From Pseudomonas sp. PSB18 (GTDB lineage: Bacteria > Pseudomonadota > Gammaproteobacteria > Pseudomonadales > Pseudomonadaceae), in the NCBI RefSeq assembly GCF_014596565.1, contig NZ_NOIN01000005.1, forward strand, positions 186,001 through 250,000: a DNA stretch of 64,000 nt. Direction: 5' to 3'. Made by a program: the position numbers and the translations under genes. The notes beneath the pieces were generated by a model. That model ran no database searches, was not told where the DNA came from, and saw only the letters and a program-made list of their open reading frames with translations. Below, one piece after another: positions 17,311 through 25,158 of this stretch (positions within the stretch are counted from its first letter, which is position 1; each line of letters starts with the position of its first letter).

Positions 17311-18141
17311 TCAGCGCTTGTAGGCCTGCAGCCCGGGCTTGATGCTCTTGTCGTCGAGGAACTGCTTCATCCCTTGCTCGCGACCGCCCTCTTTGTCCAA
17401 CAGGCGCGACTGATCGAGCTTGGCGTACAGGTAATCTTCGTTTTGCTCCCAGGTCAGTTCGCGGCAACGCTTGAAGCCGTGCTTGGCCGCCCGCAGCACC
17501 ACCGGGTTTTTCTCCAGCAGGTTGCGCGCCAGCTCTACCGTGACCTCACGCAGTTGCGCCAGGGGTACGCTTTCGTTGACCAGGCCCATTTCGGCGGCTT
17601 TCTGCCCACCAAACGTCTTGCCGGTCATGATGTAGTACAGCGACTGGCGATGCCCCACGGTGTCGGCCATGGCCTTGCTGACGAGGTTGCCGGGCGGGAT
17701 GCCCCAGTTGATTTCCGACAGGCCGAACGTGGCTTCGTCGGCGCAGATTGCCAGGTCGCATGCCACCAGCGGGCTGAAGCCACCACCGAAGCACCAGCCA
17801 TTGACCATGGCAATGGTCGGCTTGGCGTACATGCGCAGCAGTTTCCACTGCCACTGGGAGGCTTCGCGGCGGATCTTTTCCTGAAGGATTTCCGGTCCGG
17901 CGTCCACCTCGCGGAAATACTCCTTAAGGTCCATGCCGGCGGTCCAGGCATCACCGGCTCCGGTCAACACGAGTACGCCGGCCGCCGGATCCTGCTCCAG
18001 GGTTTCCAGCACGTCGATCATCTCGCGGTTGAGGGTCGGGCTCATGGCATTGCGTTTTTCCGGGCGATTGAGGGTGACCCAGGCAATGCCCTCCTCGACG
18101 TCGACTTTGACCGTTGTCCAGCGACCTTCGTAATTGCTCAT
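17311..18141 (-). CDS. ech: feruloyl-CoA hydratase-lyase (HCHL, Ech)
   Basis: A crotonase-family enzyme of exactly 276 residues that hydrates feruloyl-CoA and cleaves it to vanillin and acetyl-CoA. The residues known from the P. fluorescens AN103 enzyme fall at the same numbers: oxyanion-hole Met70 and Gly120, Ser123 ('CFGGGFSPLV'), Glu143 ('FGLSEINWG') and Tyr239 ('NEDYLYAKL'). The ATG at 18141 gives MSNYEGRWTTV, and an in-frame extension was rejected. It is the first gene of the ech-vdh-fcs run. Its promoter overlaps a clear inverted repeat, and a MarR gene is divergent, so MarR repression relieved by feruloyl-CoA is likely. Confidence 0.96.
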   Translation of the reverse strand: MSNYEGRWTTVKVDVEEGIAWVTLNRPEKRNAMSPTLNREMIDVLETLEQDPAAGVLVLTGAGDAWTAGMDLKEYFREVDAGPEILQEKIRREASQWQWKLLRMYAKPTIAMVNGWCFGGGFSPLVACDLAICADEATFGLSEINWGIPPGNLVSKAMADTVGHRQSLYYIMTGKTFGGQKAAEMGLVNESVPLAQLREVTVELARNLLEKNPVVLRAAKHGFKRCRELTWEQNEDYLYAKLDQSRLLDKEGGREQGMKQFLDDKSIKPGLQAYKR

Positions 18142-18178
18142 GACACGTGCTCTCTTGTTCTTGGCTGAAGATGAACAA

Positions 18179-18207
18179 AAGCTAAACCGCAAAACTAGTT
18201 ATGTCAA
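18179..18207 (-). promoter_or_regulatory. putative ech promoter
   Basis: On the minus strand, TTGACA (18207-18202), 17 bases, then TAGCTT (18184-18179). The -35 lies inside the TAGTTA-N7-TAACTA repeat, so a bound regulator would block RNA polymerase. Confidence 0.6.
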
Positions 18208-18214
18208 TTAACTA
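18196..18214. promoter_or_regulatory. inverted repeat TAGTTA-N7-TAACTA, putative operator of the MarR regulator
   Basis: A perfect 6-7-6 inverted repeat between ech and the divergent MarR gene, overlapping the ech -35. It is joined on the left by an AACTAGTT palindrome (18193-18200) also found in the vanA promoter spacer. Confidence 0.6.
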
Positions 18215-18355
18215 TTAATCGATTTAACCAGGTTTTTCCGGTCACAAGAATGAAGCCTTCGATCAATGAATGTGTAATCGACCGTAGCCATCGCGGCATA
18301 ACCTCGGCAAACTGGATAGCCTTGTTAATAATTCACCTTGAGGATGCTTTTTTCG

Positions 18356-18841
18356 ATGGCCAAGTCTTCCAAGCTTGCCGAACCCGCCGCGGTCGTGACT
18401 GGCGGCGGCGACGTGCCGGCGCCGCTGGACTCCGCGCTGGATGACCTGATCGGTTACGCCCTGCGTCGCGCCCAGCTGAAACTGTTCCAGAGTCTCATCA
18501 GCCAACTGGCCGTTCACGATCTGCGACCGGCCCAGTTCTCGGCGCTGGCGATCATCGACCAGAACCCCGGCCTGATGCAGGCCGACCTGGCCAAGGCCCT
18601 GGCAATCGAACCGCCGCAAGTGGTGCCGCTGCTGAACAAGCTGGAAAGCCGGGCGCTGGCCGTGCGGGTGCGCTGCAAGCCGGACAAACGCTCCTATGGG
18701 ATATTCCTGAGCAAGACCGGCGAGACCCTGCTCAAGGAACTCAAGCAGATCGCCGCCCAAAGCGACCTCGACTCCACGGCCGCCCTCTCGGCTGCGGAGC
18801 GGGAAGAACTGTTGCGGTTGTTGAAGAAGGTCTATCAGTAG
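18356..18841 (+). CDS. MarR-family regulator of the ferulate operon (FerR-like)
   Basis: A 161-residue winged-helix regulator. Family features are 'LRPAQFSALAIIDQNPGLMQ' (start of the DNA-binding domain), 'LAKALAIEPPQVVPLLNKLE' (recognition helix) and 'VRCKPDKRSYGIFLSKTGET' (wing). It is divergent from ech across a region with a perfect 6-7-6 inverted repeat, the usual arrangement for a MarR repressor whose ligand is a hydroxycinnamoyl-CoA. I chose ATG 18356 (MAKSSKLAEP) with GAGG upstream; ATG 18344 is also possible. The assignment as ferulate regulator is from context. Confidence 0.85.
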   Translation: MAKSSKLAEPAAVVTGGGDVPAPLDSALDDLIGYALRRAQLKLFQSLISQLAVHDLRPAQFSALAIIDQNPGLMQADLAKALAIEPPQVVPLLNKLESRALAVRVRCKPDKRSYGIFLSKTGETLLKELKQIAAQSDLDSTAALSAAEREELLRLLKKVYQ

Positions 18842-18916
18842 CAGGAGGCTTTTGTGGTGATGGAGGTGTGGGAGCAGTAGCAGGATGCTTTTTGTAGTGA
18901 TGGAGGTGTGGGAGCA
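18841..18916 (+). repeat. 39-bp tandem duplication next to a REP
   Basis: Two direct copies with a 39-base period, each beginning GCAGGAKGCTTTT and ending TGGAGGTGTGGGAGCA. The second copy runs into the left arm of the REP pair, so the unit includes the first bases of a REP. The first copy starts in the MarR stop codon region. Confidence 0.8.
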
Positions 18917-18993
18917 AGGCTTGCCCGCGACAAGGGCGATGCGGTCTGTCAGAAATCGAGGCGCCTGCTTCGCGAGCAAGCTTTGCTCCCACA
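18907..18993. repeat. REP pair (inverted)
   Basis: Facing REP copies of the TGTGGGAGCAAGGCTTG / CAAGCTTTGCTCCCACA subtype lie between the convergent MarR and OprD-type genes. Confidence 0.85.
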
Positions 18994-19022
18994 GATATTC
19001 TCACCACAAGAAAGTTTGACTG

Positions 19023-20327
19023 TTACCAGATCGGCACGCTGTACGTCACCAGGAACCGCGTCTGGTTCTCATCACGAAACGCCGCGCTGCCCGGAAAATC
19101 ATTGCGGTAGATCGACTTGCGCGCCAGCAACCCGACGTCCTTCAGCGGACCGCTCTGGATCACATACCCCAGCTCCATCTGGAACTCACGCTCCTTGCGG
19201 TCATCGGCGCCGAGGGCGGCCAGGTCAATATGGTCGCCACGCACATAACGCAAGCGCGTCCTCAACCCGGGCACGCCGACCGCGGCGAAGTCGTAGTCAT
19301 GGATCGCCTGCCAGGTGCGCTCCCGGGCATTGAGGAAATCCGAACTCATGGTCATCTCGCTCAAGCCCATCAACTCGGTGCCAGACACGTAGGGCGTGGC
19401 GGTATCGCCGCTGGCATGCATGTAGCCCAGGCTGACCCGATGACCGCCCCAGCGATAGCCGACCAGCGCCGAGGCATTGCGGTTGTCCACCTTGCCGGCC
19501 TTGGCGGCACCCTCATCACGGCTGAAGAAACTGCGCAGGTCCGTGGTCAATACGCCGCCGCCCAGGATCAGGTTATGCAACAACGCCAGGGTGTCCTGCT
19601 GATACAGGTCCGCCACTTCGGCGTGATAGGCGCGCAGGCTGAGGTCTTTGTTGATCTGGTAATCGCCGCCGGCATACGCCAGGTGGGAGGCTGTGGCCGA
19701 GCCGTTGAAGCGGCGATTGGGTGAGGCGATGCTCATCGGCTGGTAATCGGTGGAGTCGCGTCGGTTGATGCGGTCGATGTAGCCGGTGTTCAGCGTCAAC
19801 CCCTCGATGTCCTTGGAACTGAGGGTCGTGCCGCGGAAGGTCTGCGGCAGCAATCGTGACGGGCTGGCGAACGCGAACGGCAAGAAGATCGACACATCGC
19901 CCGTCTTCACGAGGGTCTGGCCGAAACGCAGCTTGCCGGTCAGGACCAGGCGCGAATACTCGTCCGCCGCGCGCTTGTCGCTGCTGGACACCGGCAGCAG
20001 TTCGGTGCCGCTGCGATCGGGCGAAGAGTCGAGCTTGATCCCCAGCAGTCCCCGGGCGTCGACGCCGAAACCGAGGGCGCCGGGGGTGAAGCCCGATTCC
20101 ATGTTCATGATCGCCCCCTGGGCCCATTCCCTGGCCGCCGTCTTGGCGCCGTCGTCCTTGTAATCGCGATCCATGTAGTAGTTGCGCAGGGTCAGGGTGC
20201 CGTGGCTGTCATCGATGAAGCCCGCGGCCAATGCTGTGGTCGAAGACAGGCCCAGCCCCAGGGCCAGCAGATGGGCGAGACGTGTAGCTGGGGCTGCTGC
20301 ACAAGCCCCCCGGACAAGGTTCGGCAT
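19023..20327 (-). CDS. OprD-family outer-membrane porin (aromatic-acid channel)
   Basis: A 434-residue OprD/OccK-type porin. A signal peptide (hydrophobic core 'LAHLLALGLGLSSTTALAAG') is followed by the family start 'GFIDDSHGTLTLRNYYMDRD' and 'REWAQGAIMNMESGFTPGALGFG', and the chain ends in an aromatic residue (…SVPIW), as outer-membrane barrels do. The position beside ferulate and vanillate genes, divergent from an aromatic-acid MFS transporter, suggests uptake of ferulate or vanillate (compare OpdK). The leader carries ACAACAACAATAAAAAGGAC directly at the ribosome-binding site, a strong Crc/Hfq-type tract. Confidence 0.9.
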   Translation of the reverse strand: MPNLVRGACAAAPATRLAHLLALGLGLSSTTALAAGFIDDSHGTLTLRNYYMDRDYKDDGAKTAAREWAQGAIMNMESGFTPGALGFGVDARGLLGIKLDSSPDRSGTELLPVSSSDKRAADEYSRLVLTGKLRFGQTLVKTGDVSIFLPFAFASPSRLLPQTFRGTTLSSKDIEGLTLNTGYIDRINRRDSTDYQPMSIASPNRRFNGSATASHLAYAGGDYQINKDLSLRAYHAEVADLYQQDTLALLHNLILGGGVLTTDLRSFFSRDEGAAKAGKVDNRNASALVGYRWGGHRVSLGYMHASGDTATPYVSGTELMGLSEMTMSSDFLNARERTWQAIHDYDFAAVGVPGLRTRLRYVRGDHIDLAALGADDRKEREFQMELGYVIQSGPLKDVGLLARKSIYRNDFPGSAAFRDENQTRFLVTYSVPIW

Positions 20328-20639
20328 GTTCGAAAGTCCTTTTTATTGTTGTTGTTTTTCTGCGGTCCCTCACGACTGGATGAGGACACGGGACAGGAGG
20401 ATGGAAACCAAGCGCCCTCCTCGTCAATCCGAAATGACCGATAATCGAACATTAATATCATTAACCGTTTTTTAAGATTCTTCACATTCAATATTCAACC
20501 TACTGATTTTATTTGTGATATCCACAAAATCTCCCACCAACTCGACACGATTCACTTTTTAGTTAGCTTTGTTAATCTGAATTCCGCTTTCCGGCTGGCT
20601 GAGAGTCGGGCCCCGACAAAAACAATAAGAGGACTTGTC
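20328..20639. promoter_or_regulatory. divergent promoter region, oprD-type porin / aromatic MFS
   Basis: This 312-bp AT-rich region has no gene. It holds two A-rich Crc/Hfq-type tracts: on the minus strand AAAAACAACAACAATAAAAA (20338-20359 region, at the porin) and on the plus strand ACAAAAACAATAAGAGG (20616-20632, at the MFS gene). A TAGTTA-N7-TAATCT element lies at 20560-20578. No confident -35/-10 pair was picked. Confidence 0.5.
20560..20578. promoter_or_regulatory. TAGTTA-N7-TAA element upstream of the MFS gene
   Basis: TAGTTA, seven bases, TAATCT: same left half and spacing as the complete repeat at ech, with a degenerate right half. It lies 62 bases before the MFS start codon. Confidence 0.35.
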
Positions 20640-21851
20640 ATGAATCATCCGACGCGTCGTGCGACGCTGACCATCGCCTTGTGTTTCATCGTTGCGCTGA
20701 TCGAGGGTTTCGACCTGCAATCGGCGGGTACTGCGGCTGCCGGCCTGCGGCAGACCTTTGTGCTGGACCCTAAAATGATGGGCTGGGTGTTCAGCGCGGG
20801 AATCATCGGGCTGCTGCCCGGGGCCTTCTTCGGAGGCTGGATCGCGGACCGCATCGGTCGCAAGAAGATCCTTGTCGGCGCCGTGCTGGTGTTCGGCGTA
20901 TTTTCCCTCAGCACCGCTTATGTCGAGCAGTACGCCAGCTTGCTGCTGGTGCGTTTCATGACCGGCCTTGGGCTTGGCGCCGCCCTGCCCAATCTCATCG
21001 CCCTGTGCGCCGAGGCCGTGGGCGAACAGCGACGGGGCACGGCCATCAGCGTGATGTACGCGGGTGTGCCACTGGGAGGCGCGTTGGCGGCCGTCGTTGC
21101 GATGCTGTTCGGTGAACACTGGCAAATGACGTTCTTCATCGGCGGCCTGACGCCGCTGCTGGTGGTGCCGCTGATGCTGCTGTGGCTGCCGGAGTCCAGC
21201 GCCTTTCGCCAGGCCCGGGACGTCGACGCAGAGGCGCGTGCCTCAACTGTCCAGGCGTTGTTCGGTGACGGTCGAGGCCGTACCACCTTCGCGCTCTGGC
21301 TGAGTTATTTCTTCACCTTGACGGTCATGTACATGCTGCTCAATTGGCTGCCGTCGTTGCTGCTGGAACAGGGCTTCAGCAAGCCCCAGGCCGGGCTGGT
21401 ACAGATGCTGTTCAACATCGGCGGCACCCTCGGCTCGCTGCTCGGTGGGCTGTTGCTGGACCGCTGCAACGGGATCAAGGTGGTGTTGTTCGTCTATGCC
21501 GGGTTGTTGAGTGCCCTGGCCGGGGTCGGCTTGTCGGTCGGTATCGTACCGACGGCCGTCGCTGGATTCTGCGCCGGCCTGTTTGTCATGGCCGCGCAGT
21601 TGGTGCTGTACGCCTTGGCGCCGCCCTCTTATCCGACGGCCGTGCGCGCCACCGGCGTCGGCGCGGCGGTTGCCATCGGCCGGCTGGGTTCGGTCGCCGG
21701 CCCCCTCGCTGCCGGACAGATCCTGGCTGCCGGGGCGGGAACCACGGGGGTGTTGCTGGCGACGTCGCCGGGGCTGTTGATCGCGGCATTGGCGGCGATC
21801 AGCGTGATGGTTCGTGCAGTGCCGTTGGGTGGCGTGCACGCAGCGCGTTGA
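20640..21851 (+). CDS. MFS aromatic-acid:proton symporter (AAHS type, MhpT/VanK-like)
   Basis: A 403-residue inner-membrane transporter with 12 predicted helices. Signatures are 'CFIVALIEGFDLQSAGTAA' in helix 1 (the D-x-Q/Y variant of the AAHS motif), the loop 2-3 motif 'GGWIADRIGRKKILV', and the repeat-2 counterpart 'LGGLLLDRCNGIKVVL'. AAHS proteins import benzoate-type acids and phenylpropanoids with protons. The context (ferulate, vanillate, OprD porin) points to ferulate or vanillate as substrate. The start is an ATG with AAGAGGA ten bases upstream. It ends six bases from the convergent unknown gene. Confidence 0.88.
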   Translation: MNHPTRRATLTIALCFIVALIEGFDLQSAGTAAAGLRQTFVLDPKMMGWVFSAGIIGLLPGAFFGGWIADRIGRKKILVGAVLVFGVFSLSTAYVEQYASLLLVRFMTGLGLGAALPNLIALCAEAVGEQRRGTAISVMYAGVPLGGALAAVVAMLFGEHWQMTFFIGGLTPLLVVPLMLLWLPESSAFRQARDVDAEARASTVQALFGDGRGRTTFALWLSYFFTLTVMYMLLNWLPSLLLEQGFSKPQAGLVQMLFNIGGTLGSLLGGLLLDRCNGIKVVLFVYAGLLSALAGVGLSVGIVPTAVAGFCAGLFVMAAQLVLYALAPPSYPTAVRATGVGAAVAIGRLGSVAGPLAAGQILAAGAGTTGVLLATSPGLLIAALAAISVMVRAVPLGGVHAAR

Positions 21852-21856
21852 TTGCC

Positions 21857-22492
21857 CTAATCCGTGGTGCTGGCCGCCAGCACGCTGAGTGTCCGGCGTC
21901 GGTGGTTCCAGATGCTGAGGCACCATACGCCCCACCATTCCAGGCCATCGTCGAAATAATCACTCCAGGGATCCCGCGCGGGGTCGGGTTCATCGCTGGC
22001 CAGCCAGTTGAGGTTGAAATTGTCGACCCAGTTCAGTACCTCCACCTCGACGCCGACTTCAAGCCCGAGCAGGTCGAGCCACTCCCTGAACAGCACTTGT
22101 GAATGGCCATCGCCGAAGCGGGTGCCATAAGGCGGCTCGCAAAAGGCCTCGTACAAGGCGAAAGATGGTGGATTGTGCGCCTCCCGGTCGGTTCGCATGA
22201 GTTGCCCGATCTCCTGCCGGTTCAGCGACTTGACACGGGCCTTGTCCAGGTCCCAGCGCATCTCGGGAGGCGCAATGTCGGCATAGCGGGGATCGAGAAT
22301 CATCTGGCGATGCCGCTCCAGCCACAGGTGCCTGATGGCGAGGAATAACTGATCCACGGCCTGGCGGTGATGCGCCGGGGTGATCACTTCGCCAGCCTCG
22401 GGGGCAAGCACGATGAATTCAAAGGCGCACCCGGCCTCCTCCATCCGCTGGCGCAGCGATGCGCTGGACTGCTGCTCGATCACTTTCAACAT
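21857..22492 (-). CDS. conserved-looking hypothetical protein
   Basis: I do not recognise this 211-residue protein. It is soluble, acidic and rich in Trp, Asp and Glu ('EPDPARDPWSDYFDDGLEWW', 'VWCLSIWNHRRRTLSV'), with no signal peptide or membrane helix and no catalytic motif I can name. I chose the ATG giving MLKVIEQQSS with GGGG six to seven bases upstream; ATG 22504 and TTG 22513 would add four and seven residues. Codon use matches the neighbours, so it is likely a real gene. It converges on the aromatic MFS gene with a five-base gap. Confidence 0.6.
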   Translation of the reverse strand: MLKVIEQQSSASLRQRMEEAGCAFEFIVLAPEAGEVITPAHHRQAVDQLFLAIRHLWLERHRQMILDPRYADIAPPEMRWDLDKARVKSLNRQEIGQLMRTDREAHNPPSFALYEAFCEPPYGTRFGDGHSQVLFREWLDLLGLEVGVEVEVLNWVDNFNLNWLASDEPDPARDPWSDYFDDGLEWWGVWCLSIWNHRRRTLSVLAASTTD

Positions 22493-22725
22493 GACGGGCC
22501 CCATTACCTTCAACGCCCCCTGGCGCAGGGCTATTCTTCGGGATTTTATGGCTTTGAAACGACAATCGTGGACTTATTCGGCAGAAAACTGATCCCACTA
22601 CATGAGGATTGTCCCAAACGGTACCAGACGGTACTGTCCCGGGATTCAAAACGAGCGTGAATACCGTTGCCCCAGTGGGGCAAAAATTGCGCATCATAGG
22701 CGCCGTCCGCTCAAGGGAGATTTAC

Positions 22726-23577
22726 ATGCGTGCCATTTCATCCATCCTGCGCCTGGCCGTGCTGTCGCTGGGGCTGGCGTTTACCGTCGGCGCCGCGGCG
22801 ACCGAAGAGACGCAACTGGTCGAGTCCATCAACCTTTATCGCAGCCAGTCCCAAAGCTGCGCGGGCCAGGCCTCCCTGGAATTGCCGCCGCTGGCAATGG
22901 ACTCGCGGCTGATCCTGTCGGCCAACGGCATTGGCGACCTGCAGCAAGCGCTGGCACGCGCGGCCTATCCGATGGTCAATGTGCAAGCCATCAGCTTGTC
23001 CGGCCCCCGCGACGCACAAGCGGCGATGAAAGCCGTACAGGAAAGCTTTTGCCAAGTGGTGTTGGACCCACAGTTCGTCGACATCGGTGTCAGCCGCCTG
23101 GACCGCGAATGGCGCATTGTGCTGGCGCGGCCCCTATTGTCGGGTCGCCTGGCGGACTGGCAGGGCGAAGGCCAGAAGCTGCTGAAGCTGATCAATAGCG
23201 CCCGCGCCCAGCCACGCCGGTGCGGAAGCGAGGCCTTCGCGGCGACCACGCCGCTCTCCTGGAACGCCACCCTGGCCCTGGCCGCCGTGACTCACACCCG
23301 GGCCATGGCGAACAACAATTTCTTCGACCACAAGGACCGCGAGGGCCGCACGCCGGGCGACCGCGCCGAACTGGCCGGCTATCAGGGCCAACTGATCGGC
23401 GAGAACATCGCCGCCGGACAGGACACCGCCCTGAAGGTAGTGGACGGTTGGCTGGCCAGCCCGGGGCACTGCGCCAACCTGATGAACCCGCAGTTCCGCG
23501 AGCTGGGTGCCGGTTATGCCGTGGACCCGAAGAGCGATGCAGGCATCTATTGGACGGCCATGTTCGGCACTCAATAG
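22726..23577 (+). CDS. exported CAP-domain (SCP/PR-1) protein
   Basis: This 283-residue protein has a signal peptide (MRAISSILRLAVLSLGLAFT…GAAA). A central region of about 120 residues has no motif I recognise. The C-terminal CAP domain begins near 'LLKLINSARAQPRRCGSEAF' and includes 'LAAVTHTRAMANNNFFDHKD', 'GYQGQLIGENIAAGQ' and 'VVDGWLASPGHCANLMNPQF', the CAP signature with its two His and Glu. Paired Cys (…RRCGSE… and …GHCANL…) could form a disulfide. Bacterial CAP proteins are secreted or periplasmic; their activity is mostly unknown. AAGGGAGA precedes the ATG; an in-frame extension to 22609 was rejected. Confidence 0.85.
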   Translation: MRAISSILRLAVLSLGLAFTVGAAATEETQLVESINLYRSQSQSCAGQASLELPPLAMDSRLILSANGIGDLQQALARAAYPMVNVQAISLSGPRDAQAAMKAVQESFCQVVLDPQFVDIGVSRLDREWRIVLARPLLSGRLADWQGEGQKLLKLINSARAQPRRCGSEAFAATTPLSWNATLALAAVTHTRAMANNNFFDHKDREGRTPGDRAELAGYQGQLIGENIAAGQDTALKVVDGWLASPGHCANLMNPQFRELGAGYAVDPKSDAGIYWTAMFGTQ

Positions 23578-23609
23578 AGTGCCAGTGGGGTCGCGCAGCG
23601 GCCCCGGCC

Positions 23610-24503
23610 TCACCCCTGCGCAAATATCAACGACCGATGCACCCCCGACCCGGCCCTCACCCCATCGCCCACGGACAGCGCGACCGACCCGAACGGCATC
23701 GCCGCATCGCCGCAGGCGAACACCCCTGGCACGCTGGTTTCGCGGGTGAGATCGGTCTGGATAAAGGCCCCCAGCGGACCGTCTTCCAGGTCGCAGCCAA
23801 GGGACGCGGCCAGCGAGCCAGCCACGCGGGTGCGCGGCAAGACAAACAGTCCATCGATCGCAATTACTCGGCCATCTGCCAGAACGACATTGGCCCGCTC
23901 CCCCTCAATGCGTTCTATACGCTCCGACACTAGGGCCACGCCTCGCTGCTCAAGACTGGTCTGCTGTTCCGGGTCAGGCTCAAATGCGCCATTGAGAAAG
24001 AACGTGGTGGGACCCCAGTCTGGGAGCATCAGCGCATGGTGCAGTGACATTTCCGAAGTAGCCAACACGCCAATAGGGCCTTGCTGCAGTTCATAGCCGT
24101 GGCAGTAAGGACAATGGAAGACGCTTTTGCCCCAGCGCTCCGTCAGCCCGTCCACCGCCGGCAGATCATCGATGACCCCCGTGGCCAATAGCAGGCGCCG
24201 AGCGCTATAGCGTTGGCCCTGGGCGGTCTCCAGGGTGAAACCACCCGCCTCGGGAACGGCGCTGACGGCAGTGTCCGAGCGCCACTCCACGGTGGAATAG
24301 GCCATGAGCTGGGCACGGGCGTCATCGGCGATGTCAGCGGGCGCCCGGCCGTCCTGGCCGAGAAAGCCGTGGGAGGTCGCGGCGAACCGGTTGCGACGCT
24401 GGCCGGCGTCGATCACCAGCACCTTGCGCCGGGCGCGGGCCAGTTGAAGCCCTGCGGACATACCAGCGTAACTGCCGCCTGCAATGATGACGTCGTAGTG
24501 CAT
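23610..24503 (-). CDS. thioredoxin-reductase-like FAD-dependent oxidoreductase
   Basis: A 297-residue flavoprotein with an N-terminal FAD Rossmann motif ('DVIIAGGSYAGMSAGLQLAR'), a redox-active-looking Cys pair in 'FHCPYCHGYE', a second nucleotide-binding segment ('GPIGVLATSEMSLHHALML') and the C-terminal FAD motif ('SVPGVFACGDAAMPFGSVAL'). This is the low-molecular-weight thioredoxin reductase layout; the physiological partner is unknown. ATG 24503 (MHYDVIIAGG) with GGAG upstream was preferred to an extension at 24569. It is divergent from an Rrf2-type regulator that probably controls it. Confidence 0.88.
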   Translation of the reverse strand: MHYDVIIAGGSYAGMSAGLQLARARRKVLVIDAGQRRNRFAATSHGFLGQDGRAPADIADDARAQLMAYSTVEWRSDTAVSAVPEAGGFTLETAQGQRYSARRLLLATGVIDDLPAVDGLTERWGKSVFHCPYCHGYELQQGPIGVLATSEMSLHHALMLPDWGPTTFFLNGAFEPDPEQQTSLEQRGVALVSERIERIEGERANVVLADGRVIAIDGLFVLPRTRVAGSLAASLGCDLEDGPLGAFIQTDLTRETSVPGVFACGDAAMPFGSVALSVGDGVRAGSGVHRSLIFAQG

Positions 24504-24645
24504 GATCGATCTCCAGGGATGTGTCGACGGATGAAAGTCTCGACACATCGTAAGTTCCTTGAAAAGCACCTGTCAACGATCTCGTAACTTTTGCCATTAC
24601 AGGCGATACTCGCACTCGCCGAAGCCACAGAACGCAACGTCCCTC

Positions 24646-25095
24646 ATGAGAACCGACACCCGCCTGTCCCGCATGCTCCACGTCCTGATCCACATGGACC
24701 GCCACCAACAATCCGCCACCTCGGACACCATTGCCCAGATGTTGGGCACCAACCCGGTGGTGGTACGCAGGACCATGGCATTGCTCAAGGAACAGGGCTA
24801 TGTCACCTCGGAAAAAGGTCATCGAGGCGGTTGGACCCTGAGCAAGCCCCTGTCGGACATGACTCTGCTCGACATCCACCAGGCCTTGGGCAGTACCTCG
24901 ATTTTCTCCATCGGCCTGTCCACCGATCACCCGCAATGCCTGGTGGAACAGGCGGTCAACGGGGCGTTGACGGACGCTTTCGATGAGGCCCAGGCGTTGC
25001 TGCTCAAGCGTTTGGGCAGTATTACCCTGGCGCAATTGGCGGAAGATTTCGACCGGCGCTTCCGGGACACACCCATGCCCGCGGCTCACCACTGA
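24646..25095 (+). CDS. Rrf2-family transcriptional regulator
   Basis: A 149-residue winged-helix regulator. 'TRLSRMLHVLIHMDRHQQSA', 'IAQMLGTNPVVVRRTMALLK' and 'GYVTSEKGHRGGWTLSKPLS' match the Rrf2 DNA-binding domain and wing. Only one Cys (in 'DHPQCLVEQAV') is present, so the three-Cys iron-sulfur cluster of IscR/NsrR types is missing; a thiol-based or ligand-based switch is more likely. It is divergent from the thioredoxin-reductase-like gene across about 140 bases, the usual regulator-target layout. ATG 24646 follows the family's short N-terminus. Confidence 0.85.
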   Translation: MRTDTRLSRMLHVLIHMDRHQQSATSDTIAQMLGTNPVVVRRTMALLKEQGYVTSEKGHRGGWTLSKPLSDMTLLDIHQALGSTSIFSIGLSTDHPQCLVEQAVNGALTDAFDEAQALLLKRLGSITLAQLAEDFDRRFRDTPMPAAHH

Positions 25096-25104
25096 CGCCA
25101 CCAT

Positions 25105-25134
25105 AAAAAACGCCGCTCAATGAGCGGCGTTTTT
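25105..25134. terminator. bidirectional rho-independent terminator
   Basis: AAAAAACGCCGCTCA-A-TGAGCGGCGTTTTT: a GC stem with an A-run on one side and a T-run on the other, between the convergent Rrf2 and mqo genes. It can serve both. Confidence 0.9.
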
Positions 25135-25158
25135 GTACAGCACCAGACGATGTCCGGT

